A stretch of DNA of 64,000 nt. Origin: Duganella sp. CF458. Lineage in GTDB: Bacteria > Pseudomonadota > Gammaproteobacteria > Burkholderiales > Burkholderiaceae_D. The translations under genes were made by a program, and so were the position numbers. Under the pieces are notes generated by a model. That model worked only from the letters and a program-made list of their open reading frames with translations. It ran no database searches and was not told where the DNA came from. Location of the stretch: the NCBI RefSeq assembly GCF_900113115.1, contig NZ_FOOF01000005.1:186001-250000 (forward strand), read 5' to 3'. Shown piece by piece: positions 24,614-31,727 of this stretch (positions are counted from its first letter, which is position 1; each line of letters opens with the position of its first letter).

Positions 24614-25207
24614 ATGGCAAGCGCAAGCCTTGGTGTATTTGGCGTGCCGCCTTTCACGGCGGGCGGCTGGCGAACCCGCCTTGCGGCGTTGGCGATGATG
24701 TTGTTCGCCTTCAGCTGCCTGGCGGTAGGCTCCCAGCAGGGCGCTACGCCCGTGCTGGAGCGCAGCGTCAAAGCTGCCTTCTTGTATAAATTCCTGGGCT
24801 ACATGGAGTTTCCCTCCGACCCCGGGCCAAGCCTGGCGGTAGGCGTGCTGGGCGCGGACGACGTGGCGGCGGAACTGGCGCAGATCACCAGCGGGCGCAA
24901 CGTCGGCAATCGCAGCATCAGCGTGCGCAAGCTGGGCGAAGGCGATGCGCTGGGCGGCCTGAACCTGCTGTTTGTCGGCGGCGACGCGGCCTTGCCGGAA
25001 GCGGCACAGCGCGCGGCGGAAAAGAACGGTACGGTGATCGTCACCGAGCGCGACGGTGGATTGCAAAGTGGTAGTGTCATCAATTTCCGCCTGGTCGATG
25101 AGCGCGTGCGTTTTGAAGTGTCGCTGCCGGCGGCCGAGCGCTGCAATGTGCGGCTCAGTTCACGCTTGTTGTCGGTCGCCTATTACGTGCAGAAAGGCGG
25201 GCAGTGA
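24614..25207 (+). CDS. YfiR-family (DUF4154) periplasmic protein
   Basis: A 197-residue protein with an N-terminal hydrophobic segment (about residues 24-42, signal or anchor). A YfiR/DUF4154 domain follows: LERSVKAAFLYKFLGYMEFP, LAVGVLGADDVAAELAQI, LNLLFVGGDAALPEAAQ, the GTVIVTERDGGLQSGSVINF segment, and the ending RLSSRLLSVAYYV. In Pseudomonas, YfiR is a periplasmic repressor of the diguanylate cyclase YfiN. Here the family member sits between a TonB receptor and a CHASE-type kinase, so it probably relays an envelope signal from the receptor to the kinase. Its stop overlaps the kinase start. Confidence 0.9.
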   Translation: MASASLGVFGVPPFTAGGWRTRLAALAMMLFAFSCLAVGSQQGATPVLERSVKAAFLYKFLGYMEFPSDPGPSLAVGVLGADDVAAELAQITSGRNVGNRSISVRKLGEGDALGGLNLLFVGGDAALPEAAQRAAEKNGTVIVTERDGGLQSGSVINFRLVDERVRFEVSLPAAERCNVRLSSRLLSVAYYVQKGGQ

Positions 25208-27084
25208 TGATCGCCAAGGCGGCAGGATCGGTTCGCATCAAACTGATCCTGACGGCACTGGCCACTACTTTTGTGGCGCTGGTAGTGACCACGGTGTCGA
25301 TGCTGGTGTACGACCTGCAAAGCTTCCAGCAAGGCTGGGTCGACGACCTGACTACGCAGGCCGAACTGGTCGCCACGGCGTCGGCGCCGGCGCTCTCCTT
25401 CAACGACCCGCGCGCGGCGCGCCAGAACCTGGGGCTGCTGCGCGTGCGGCCGCAAATCGAGGCTGGCGCCATTTATGCCGCCAACGGCGCGCTGTTTGCC
25501 TCGTATGTGCACGCGCCGGCCGAAGTGCCAACCCTGCCGCCCAAGCCCGGCCCGCTCGGCTATGCGATCGAAGGCGGGCATATGGTGGTGACGCACCCGA
25601 TCGTGGAAGAGGGCGAGCGTATCGGCACGGTCTACCTGAGCGCCTCCTATCGCCTGCTGGACCGCGTGCAAAGCTATGCCCTGATCCTGCTTGGCGTGAC
25701 GCTGGGCAGCCTGTTGCTGGCAGCGCTGGTAGCGCACCGGCTGCAGCAGACCATTACGCGCCCACTGCTGGCCGTCACCGACGTGGCGCGCGCCGTGATG
25801 CTGCGGCGCGACTATTCGCTGCGTGTCGCGGAGCGCGACGCCGGCGAGATCGGCACCCTGATCGATGCCTTCAACGACATGCTGGCCGAGATCTCGCGAC
25901 GCTCGAACGCGCTGCAAGACGCCAACCGCACGCTGGAACATGAGATGACCGTGCGCCAGGGCGCCGAGCGCGCGCTGCTGCTGGCCGACCGCCGCAAGGA
26001 CGAATTCCTGGCCACGCTGGCCCACGAATTGCGCAACCCGCTGGCCCCGATCCGCACCGGCCTGGACATCATGCGCATCAATGCCAGCGATCCGGTGGCC
26101 TGCGAGCGCGCCCGTTCCATCATGGAGCGCCAGTTGAAGCAGATGGTGCGGCTGGTGGACGACCTGCTGGACGTGTCGCGCATCAACACCGGCAAGCTGA
26201 CCATCCGCCGCGAGCAGCTCATGCTGCAGGACGTGGTCAACGATGCGCTGGAGCTGGCGCGGCCTTTCATCGCTACGCAGGGCCACACGCTGCATGTGCA
26301 GGTGCCGGAGCAGGCGGTCTACCTGGTGGGCGACGCGACGCGCCTGGCGCAGGTCGTTTCCAACCTGCTGCACAACGCCGCCAAGTACACGGCGCGCGGC
26401 GGCAGCATCGCGCTGGAAGCGCAGTTGCGCGCGGGGCAAGTCGAGCTGCGCGTGCGCGACAACGGCATCGGCATTGCGCCGGCGCTGCTGCACGATATCT
26501 TCGAGATGTTCATCCAGGCCGATTCTTCGCTCGAGCGCAGCACGGCGGGCCTGGGTGTCGGCCTGTCGCTGGCGCGCAAGCTGGTGGAACTGCATGGCGG
26601 CAGCATCCGCGCCGACAGCGATGGCGAAGGGCAGGGCAGCACCTTCACCGTCACGCTGCCGTTGCTGGCCGATGCCAGCGCCGCCGCGCCTGCGGCGGCA
26701 GCGCTGCCGGCCGATGCGCGCCTGCACCGCATCCTGCTGGCGGACGACAATGTGGATTTCGTCAACGGCATCGGTGGCTTGCTGCGCTCGATGGGCCACC
26801 AGGTGCATATCTCGCACGACGGCAAGCAAGCGCTGGCGGCGGCCGAATCGTTCGCGCCCGAATTCGCCTTCCTCGATATCGGCTTGCCGGAATTGAATGG
26901 CTACGACCTGGCGCGCGCGCTGAAGCGCTTGCCCGCGCTGCGCCACACGGTGCTGGTGGCGGTGACCGGCTGGGGCCAGCAGAAGGACCGCCAGCAGGCG
27001 TTCGAAGCGGGCTTCCACCATCACCTGGTGAAGCCGGTCAGTATCGACCAGTTCCAGGAAATCCTGTCCCAGAGCGGCCCTTGA
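25207..27084 (+). CDS. hybrid histidine kinase with CHASE8-type sensor, HAMP and receiver
   Basis: A 625-residue inner-membrane kinase. Two membrane segments (about residues 10-35 and 158-180) flank a short periplasmic domain with YDLQSFQQGWVDDLTTQAEL, the CHASE8 pattern. HAMP covers about 180-235. HisKA has phospho-acceptor His273 in LATLAHELRNPLAP, and the ATPase domain shows DNGIGI and GLGVGLSLARKLVELHG. A C-terminal receiver has Asp557 in FAFLDIGLPELNGYD. The ATG at 25207 overlaps the stop of the YfiR-like gene; a GTG three bases before is possible. Absence of a DNA-binding output means the signal passes to another protein. It completes the receptor-YfiR-kinase operon. Confidence 0.94.
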   Translation: MIAKAAGSVRIKLILTALATTFVALVVTTVSMLVYDLQSFQQGWVDDLTTQAELVATASAPALSFNDPRAARQNLGLLRVRPQIEAGAIYAANGALFASYVHAPAEVPTLPPKPGPLGYAIEGGHMVVTHPIVEEGERIGTVYLSASYRLLDRVQSYALILLGVTLGSLLLAALVAHRLQQTITRPLLAVTDVARAVMLRRDYSLRVAERDAGEIGTLIDAFNDMLAEISRRSNALQDANRTLEHEMTVRQGAERALLLADRRKDEFLATLAHELRNPLAPIRTGLDIMRINASDPVACERARSIMERQLKQMVRLVDDLLDVSRINTGKLTIRREQLMLQDVVNDALELARPFIATQGHTLHVQVPEQAVYLVGDATRLAQVVSNLLHNAAKYTARGGSIALEAQLRAGQVELRVRDNGIGIAPALLHDIFEMFIQADSSLERSTAGLGVGLSLARKLVELHGGSIRADSDGEGQGSTFTVTLPLLADASAAAPAAAALPADARLHRILLADDNVDFVNGIGGLLRSMGHQVHISHDGKQALAAAESFAPEFAFLDIGLPELNGYDLARALKRLPALRHTVLVAVTGWGQQKDRQQAFEAGFHHHLVKPVSIDQFQEILSQSGP

Positions 27085-27142
27085 TATATCGGGAAAATGC
27101 CCGATCTGCTTTTACAGGCAATGTTAATCGAGGAGTAATGCC

Positions 27143-27280
27143 ATGCGAGCGCATACCACACCCGACCCGGAAACACCGCCGCCTGAGCCGGAAAAAGATC
27201 CGCCGCCGGACGACCTGCCGCGGCCGAGCGAGCCGCCTATCGAGGAACCGCTGCCGAAACCGCCGCCGATGCAGGCTTGA
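27143..27280 (+). CDS. 45-residue proline/acid-rich small protein
   Basis: A very small protein (MRAHTTPDPETPPPEPEKDP and on) in which 21 of 45 residues are proline and about a quarter are acidic. It has no hydrophobic segment and must be unstructured or polyproline-helical. The start has a good ribosome site, AGGAG at 27131-27135, 7 bases before the ATG. I do not recognise the family. Its last 44 bases are antisense to the end of the small gene at 27237-27422. Confidence 0.6.
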   Translation: MRAHTTPDPETPPPEPEKDPPPDDLPRPSEPPIEEPLPKPPPMQA

Positions 27281-27422
27281 CCTCGGGTTCGGGCAACGGG
27301 GGGATCTGGCGGATCTGCTCGTCGGTATCCTGTTCGCCCGGCGTCTTTTCGCCGCTGCCGATATCGGCTTCCTCGATCAGATGGCGGCCTTTTTCAGGTT
27401 GCGGTTTTGCTGGCTGTTCCAT
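27237..27422 (-). CDS. 61-residue small hydrophilic protein
   Basis: A small soluble protein beginning MEQPAKPQPEKGRHLIEEAD and continuing IGSGEKTPGEQDTDEQIRQI. The middle resembles short conserved hypothetical proteins I associate with Burkholderiales (pattern KGR-LIEE-DIGSGEKTPG). The start has a very strong ribosome site (AAGGAGGG, about 6 bases before the ATG at 27422). Its 3' end overlaps the proline-rich small gene on the other strand by 44 bases. Function unknown. Confidence 0.6.
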   Translation of the reverse strand: MEQPAKPQPEKGRHLIEEADIGSGEKTPGEQDTDEQIRQIPPLPEPEVKPASAAVSAAVPR

Positions 27423-27596
27423 GTCGGACCCTCCTTGTTGCCGATGCTACCAGTGCGCCACGCCCGCTGTCGCTTGCTTGCTAAAAGGAAATAAGTGTTG
27501 TGCGAGCAGAATATATTTTGCACTGTCACGAGCGGGTCACGATCGTCTATCTATAATAGGTCATCGACACACGCTTTTTCTTCGTCGGAGGCCGCG

Positions 27597-27734
27597 ATGG
27601 GCAATTCCTTGCACAACAAGATCTACCTCAAACGCCGTATTGACCTGCACAGCCGCCGTATCCAGGCGCTGGTCTGTGCGAGTGCCGTGACAGGCCTTGC
27701 GCTAGTGTGGTTGGCGCTGCGCGCGCTCAAGTAA
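27597..27734 (+). CDS. 45-residue single-pass membrane peptide
   Basis: A small protein with a basic N-terminal half (NKIYLKRRIDLHSRRIQ) and one C-terminal membrane segment (ALVCASAVTGLALVWLALRA), a positive-inside tail-anchored arrangement. GGAGG at 27587-27591 precedes the ATG by 5 bases. A TATAAT at 27552-27557 lies about 40 bases upstream. The gene stands alone between small genes; function is unknown. Confidence 0.6.
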   Translation: MGNSLHNKIYLKRRIDLHSRRIQALVCASAVTGLALVWLALRALK

Positions 27735-27801
27735 GCTTGCCGCGCCGGGTGCGGGCGCGTACCATGATGGGTTGCAAAGGCACCATCATGGAATACGAGC
27801 A

Positions 27802-28161
27802 ATGAAAAACGAAAAACTGAGCACCGACGAATTCAACGCGCTGGAAGAGATTGCCCGCGGCATCAAGGGCAAGCCCAGCGCTTGCGTCGGCCGCAACAGC
27901 AAGCGCCTGTCCGGCATCAAGTTCATCAAATTCGAGCGCAGCGGCGCCATCATCCTGACCGATGCCGGCCGCCAGCAGCTGTTCCTGCGCCGTTGCGTGA
28001 TGGCGCTGCGCGCGCTGGCCGAAGCACCGGGCGCGGTGGCGGACCAGGACGTGGCACTGTTCCTCGGCAAGAAGTCGCACATCGTGGCGACCGCCGACGG
28101 TTTCGCCATTACCGAGAAAGGCCGTGAGTCGCTGGCCGACATCGAAGCGCAAGGCATGTAG
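27802..28161 (+). CDS. hypothetical protein with an internal repeat
   Basis: A 119-residue cytoplasmic protein I do not recognise. Two segments look like duplicates: IKFERSGAIILTDAGRQQLF (about residues 45-66) and IVATADGFAITEKGRESLAD (about 94-114). Each resembles the wing and following helix of a winged helix-turn-helix (xLTxxGxxxL). The protein could therefore be a small tandem wHTH-like regulator, but no recognition helix is obvious. The start follows a weak ribosome site. It is 6 bases before the methyltransferase gene, and the two are probably co-transcribed. Confidence 0.65.
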   Translation: MKNEKLSTDEFNALEEIARGIKGKPSACVGRNSKRLSGIKFIKFERSGAIILTDAGRQQLFLRRCVMALRALAEAPGAVADQDVALFLGKKSHIVATADGFAITEKGRESLADIEAQGM

Positions 28162-28167
28162 GCGCCC

Positions 28168-29031
28168 ATGTCCAGCCACCTGCTCAGCGAAGGCCAGCCC
28201 AGCCGCAGCGCGCTGATGGTGGCGCGCCTGCGCGCTGCCCACCAGTTGCTGGACACCCCTGCCATTTTCGACGACCCGCTGGCGCTGCCGGTGCTGGGGC
28301 CGCAAGACTGCGTGCAAGTGCAGTCCAATGCGCGTTCCTACGACGCGGGTTTCAGCCGCATCCTGCGCGCTGCCATGGCCGTGCGCAGCCGGTTTGCCGA
28401 AGACGAGCTGGCGCGCGCCGCCGCCGCCGGCGTGCGGCAATACGTGGTGCTGGGCGCCGGCCTCGATACCTTTGCCTGCCGCCACCAGCATGACGCGGCG
28501 CTGCAGGTGTTCGAGGTCGACCATCCCGCCACGCAGGCGTGGAAGCGCGCGCTGCTGGCCGCCAGCAGCATCACCGTGCCGGATAGCCTGCGCTTCGTGC
28601 CGGTCGATTTCGAGCGCGATGCGCTGGCCGATGCGCTGCGCGCTGCCGGCTGCCGCCTGGACCAGCCAGTGTTCTTCTCCTGGCTTGGCGTCACGCTCTA
28701 CCTGAGCGAGCCGGCCATTTTCGACACCCTGCGCCTGGTGGCCAGCCTGCCGTCCGGCAGCGGCATCGTGTTCGATTACGGCGTCAAGCCGGAGCTGCTC
28801 GATGCGATGGAAAAGGCGGGCGTCGAGTATTTTGCGCGCCGGTATGCCGAGCAGGGCGAGCCTTGGTTGTCGTTTTTTGATCCTGCCGAACTGTGTGCAC
28901 GGCTGCGCGATTTAAGTTTTTCCACAGTGCAAGATTTTGGGCGCGACGCCCTGGAAACCCGCTATTTTGCAGGGCGTGGCGACAATCTGCGGCTCGGCGG
29001 CGGCACTCATTTAATGCTTGCTAGCAACTAA
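28168..29031 (+). CDS. SAM-dependent O-methyltransferase, PPM1/LCMT-like (TIGR00027 type)
   Basis: A 287-residue class I methyltransferase of the leucine-carboxyl-methyltransferase-like family. Features: PSRSALMVARLRAAHQLLD near the N-terminus (the family SxTAxxxAxxRAxE region), the SAM loop VRQYVVLGAGLDTFACR (about residues 90-107), VFEVDHPATQAWKR and LRFVPVDFERD. Family members methylate carboxylates, including those of natural products and peptides. It ends 157 bases before the azole-peptide precursor on the same strand. It could be a tailoring enzyme for that peptide, but it is separated by a promoter-like region and may belong with the small gene upstream. Confidence 0.88.
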   Translation: MSSHLLSEGQPSRSALMVARLRAAHQLLDTPAIFDDPLALPVLGPQDCVQVQSNARSYDAGFSRILRAAMAVRSRFAEDELARAAAAGVRQYVVLGAGLDTFACRHQHDAALQVFEVDHPATQAWKRALLAASSITVPDSLRFVPVDFERDALADALRAAGCRLDQPVFFSWLGVTLYLSEPAIFDTLRLVASLPSGSGIVFDYGVKPELLDAMEKAGVEYFARRYAEQGEPWLSFFDPAELCARLRDLSFSTVQDFGRDALETRYFAGRGDNLRLGGGTHLMLASN

Positions 29032-29187
29032 AGTGTTATAATTTTTGGAATGTTTCTTCTACTGGTTGTAGTTTAGTTTCATGCTACCTTCCTGAGCGGT
29101 CGTGCCCAATGCGGAATCCGCATTTGCTTATGCTGGTTTCGCATATGGCGCGTCCATTCTCTTAAAAACTCAAAAGGAAGCAGAGAA
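29032..29187 (+). promoter_or_regulatory. leader and promoter region of the azole-peptide operon
   Basis: 156 bases of lower GC than the surroundings. A perfect TATAAT (29037-29042) begins 6 bases after the methyltransferase stop, without a clear -35 box. AATGCGGA (29108-29115) and TCCGCATT (29117-29124) form a perfect 8-base dyad around one base, 64 bases before the precursor start, suited to a repressor or activator site. AAAAGGAAG at 29172-29180 is the precursor ribosome site. The promoter assignment is inferred. Confidence 0.45.
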
Positions 29188-29325
29188 ATGACCATTCTGA
29201 TTGAAACCACCCACATCCAGATCACCGACTCCACCGAGCCGGAATACCTGATGGACGACATGAGCGGCGCCCTGGCCGACGTGAGCGTCTCCTGCTGCAC
29301 CTGCTCTTGCTCTTGCTGCTGCTAA
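29188..29325 (+). CDS. precursor peptide of a linear azole-containing RiPP (LAP/TOMM)
   Basis: A 45-residue peptide: an acidic leader (MTILIETTHIQITDSTEPEY then LMDDMSGALAD) and a C-terminal core VSVSCCTCSCSCCC. The last 11 residues are all Cys, Ser or Thr (7 Cys in total), and the peptide ends on Cys with no tail. YcaO cyclodehydratases turn such residues into thiazoline/oxazoline rings and a SagB-type dehydrogenase oxidises them to azoles. Leader cleavage is likely near GALA or ALAD. The gene has a good ribosome site (AAAAGGAAG) and is followed by a terminator-like hairpin and the modification genes. The core recalls the Cys-rich start of streptolysin S but lacks its Gly/Ser-rich tail. Confidence 0.93.
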   Translation: MTILIETTHIQITDSTEPEYLMDDMSGALADVSVSCCTCSCSCCC

Positions 29326-29340
29326 ACGGTTAAGTCCGGA

Positions 29341-29388
29341 CACCGGCGTCGATGCCTCGTGCACCGTCGCCGGTGCCATGCCTTTTTT
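29341..29388 (+). terminator. attenuator-like terminator between precursor and modification genes
   Basis: CACCGGCG (29341-29348) pairs with CGCCGGTG (29368-29375); the stem can extend inward with two mismatches to a loop around CTCGT. Seven bases later comes a run of six T (29383-29388). Placed 15 bases after the precursor stop, it would let most transcripts end here and give excess precursor over enzymes, the usual layout in RiPP operons. Partial readthrough is inferred because no other promoter is obvious before 29421. Confidence 0.65.
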
Positions 29389-29402
29389 CTGAGATTGGTT
29401 AA

Positions 29403-29430
29403 CAGAATGAGTGAGTCAGAATGAGTGAGT
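29403..29430 (+). repeat. 14-base tandem duplication of the translation start
   Basis: CAGAATGAGTGAGT occurs twice in tandem (29403-29416 and 29417-29430). Each copy carries an ATG. The first ATG (29407) reads MSESE and stops at TGA 29422-29424, overlapping the second ATG (29421) as ATGA. The result is a five-codon minicistron directly coupled to the cyclodehydratase partner gene. Confidence 0.75.
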
Positions 29431-30395
29431 CCCTGTACATCTCGCCGCTGGCCGAAGTGACCACGCTGGGCGAAGACAAGATTGCCATTTCCGTTGTCGG
29501 GCGCCGTTTTACGGTGGAAGACCGGGTCGGCATCCTGAAAAGCATCCTGGCGGACGCCGCGCAAGGCGTCACGCTGAAACAACTGCTCGACGACCGCGCC
29601 GAGAGCTTCCCGCCCGAGGCGGTGGAAGCGGCGGTCAATGCCCTGGTCGAAGCGCGCGTGCTGCTGAAGCAGAACGGCCGCAGCGGCGGCGACGCCACTT
29701 TCCATCATTTGCAGCACCGCCGCGAGCAGGATGGCATGTCCGGCCCGGCCCAGCGCCCGCAATACGACAAGTCGAACTGGGTGCTGGCGCTGGCCGGCAG
29801 CGGTTCCTGCGCAGACGCGCTGGCTGCATCGCTGACCGAACTGGGTGTGCGGGTCGAGCGCGTGGTGCGCGACGGCCCCTTGCCGGACAAGGGCGAACGC
29901 CGCGCGCTGCTGCTGGTGGCGTCCGATTTCGACGATATCGCGCTGTTCCGCGCCATGAATGCCAAGGCGGTTGCCGCCGGCTGGCCGGCGCTGTTCGTCG
30001 GCATCGACTGGAACACCGTGCATTGCGGCCCGCTGGTGCTGCCGAAAGCCACCGGCTGCTACGAATGCTATTTCCACCGCGTGCGCTCGACCCGCAAGTT
30101 CGTGGCCGAATTCGATATGCGCAGCCAGTCCGAAAATATCCTGTACCACGCGCTGCCCAGCCGCCTGGCCGTGCAGTTCGGCGTGGCCGAAGCGTCGCGC
30201 GTGGCCTTGCAATTCCTGGCCGGCACGCTGGAAGGCTTGCAGCAAAGCGTGTTCAGCGAGATCGACAGCGCGAGCGGCGAAATTGTGCGGTCCCGCGTGC
30301 TGCGCCTGCCGCGTTGCCAGGTGTGCGGTACCGCCAGCACCGAGCGCCCGGTGGGCAGCGTGTTCCAGCAGGCGCTGTTGCGCCGTCGGGCCTGA
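29421..30395 (+). CDS. LAP leader-binding E1-like cyclodehydratase partner (C protein)
   Basis: A 324-residue protein of the 'TOMM precursor leader peptide-binding' family, partner of the YcaO enzyme. Residues about 1-85 look like the peptide-clamp/RRE domain (LYISPLAEVTTLGEDKIAIS, then LLDDRAESFPPEAVEAAVNA, ending LVEARVLL). Residues about 115-300 form an E1/ThiF-like domain with a degenerate nucleotide loop (WVLALAGSGSCADALAASL). Two pairs of cysteines, Cys213/Cys216 (GCYECYFHR) and Cys299/Cys302 (CQVCG), form the structural zinc site of this family. It would bind the leader and hand the core to the YcaO protein. No strong ribosome site precedes it; translation may be coupled to a five-codon minicistron. 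Confidence 0.9.
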   Translation: MSESLYISPLAEVTTLGEDKIAISVVGRRFTVEDRVGILKSILADAAQGVTLKQLLDDRAESFPPEAVEAAVNALVEARVLLKQNGRSGGDATFHHLQHRREQDGMSGPAQRPQYDKSNWVLALAGSGSCADALAASLTELGVRVERVVRDGPLPDKGERRALLLVASDFDDIALFRAMNAKAVAAGWPALFVGIDWNTVHCGPLVLPKATGCYECYFHRVRSTRKFVAEFDMRSQSENILYHALPSRLAVQFGVAEASRVALQFLAGTLEGLQQSVFSEIDSASGEIVRSRVLRLPRCQVCGTASTERPVGSVFQQALLRRRA

Positions 30396-30398
30396 GCC

Positions 30399-31727
30399 AT
30401 GGAGCGCCTGTCCGACGCGGGCCAGCTGGCCCTGGTACACGACGCCCTGGTGCACCGGCGCCACGGCATCATCACCTCGCTGCTGGAGGAAACCGAACAC
30501 CCCGATGCGCGCGGCCTGTTCGTCTTCAATGCCCTGATGGTGGACATCAAGAGCATGATGATCGACCCTGCGCGCGGCAAAGCCAATAACCCGAATACCG
30601 ACCGCGCCAGCCTGGCCGGTTCCGGCGCGGCATTCGACCGCACGTCGGCCCTGTGGGCTGCCTTCGGCGAAGCGGTGGAACGCTATGCGGCGGCTGCGCA
30701 TTTCGACGATCAGGTGATGTACGCCTCGCAGGATGAGTTGGGCGACGCGGCGGTTGGCCCGGGCCAGTTCGTGCTGTTCGCGCCCGGACAATACGGCGAG
30801 GGCTTTGAGTTCGCGGCCGACGACACCTCGGTGGTGCGCGCCTGGGCGCCGGCGGCCGACCTGATGGACCCCGCGCGCGAAACCTATGTGCCGGCGCAGA
30901 TGGTCTACCTCGGCATGCAGGTCAAGGACAAGCGCGAGATCGTGATGCAGTCTTCCTCCACCGGCCTGGCGACGGGCATGGACGAGGGCAGGGCGCTGCT
31001 GAGCGGCCTGGCTGAAGTGATCGAGCGTGATGCCTTCGCCGCCATGTGGCAGATGAAGTATGCGCCGCGCAAGCTGGTGATTGCACCGTCCACCATGGAA
31101 CGGCTGCTGCCAGGCGTGCGCCGCCAGCTGGCGCATCCCAGCCTGGACGTGCACCTGTGGGACATCACCACCGACGTCGGCATGCCGGTGGTGCTGTGCC
31201 TGGCGCGCAGCCGCAACGACGGCACCATGTCGCTCGGCGCCAGCGCCCATCTGGACGTGGCGACCGCCATCAACAAGGCCGTGGTGGAAGCCTTCCACGG
31301 GTATGTGTGGGGCAGCTCGATCCTGGCGGCCGGTGCGCCGCTGCCGGAGCAGAGCGCGATCCGCAATCCGGGCGACCATTTCGCCTTCTTCCTGGACCGT
31401 TCGCGCCAGGGCGCGATGGATTTCCTGTTCACCAACGCGGCCACGGTTTCCTCCGACGACGCTTCGCTGCGCCAGTTGTCCGGCATGGCCGACCTGCTGG
31501 CGCGCCTGAAAGTCATGGGCTTGCGCGCATTGGCGGTGGACGTGACGTCCGCCGACGTGGCCAGCCTGGGCTTCTGCGTGCTGCGCGCCTTCATTCCCGG
31601 CCTGCATCCGCTGCTGTTCGGCGACGGCCTGGTGAGCCGCGACGAGCGCCGCCTGCGCGCCATCGCCGCGCACTGGGGCTTGCCGGGCGTGCCTGAACCT
31701 AACCTCGAACCGCATCCGTTCCCATGA
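30399..31727 (+). CDS. YcaO-domain cyclodehydratase (D protein)
   Basis: A 442-residue YcaO enzyme that uses ATP to cyclise Cys, Ser and Thr side chains onto the peptide backbone, giving azolines. Conserved ATP/Mg-binding segments are visible: SALWAAFGEAVERYAAAAHF, LLSGLAEVIERDAFAAMWQ (family SxxxExxERD) and INKAVVEAFHG. The chain ends in PNLEPHPFP, whose final PHPFP is the PxPxP C-terminus diagnostic of RiPP azoline-forming YcaO proteins, where it reaches into the active site. This separates it from YcaO proteins of other roles. It starts 4 bases after the C-protein stop, and its stop overlaps the next start (ATGA). Confidence 0.95.
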   Translation: MERLSDAGQLALVHDALVHRRHGIITSLLEETEHPDARGLFVFNALMVDIKSMMIDPARGKANNPNTDRASLAGSGAAFDRTSALWAAFGEAVERYAAAAHFDDQVMYASQDELGDAAVGPGQFVLFAPGQYGEGFEFAADDTSVVRAWAPAADLMDPARETYVPAQMVYLGMQVKDKREIVMQSSSTGLATGMDEGRALLSGLAEVIERDAFAAMWQMKYAPRKLVIAPSTMERLLPGVRRQLAHPSLDVHLWDITTDVGMPVVLCLARSRNDGTMSLGASAHLDVATAINKAVVEAFHGYVWGSSILAAGAPLPEQSAIRNPGDHFAFFLDRSRQGAMDFLFTNAATVSSDDASLRQLSGMADLLARLKVMGLRALAVDVTSADVASLGFCVLRAFIPGLHPLLFGDGLVSRDERRLRAIAAHWGLPGVPEPNLEPHPFP

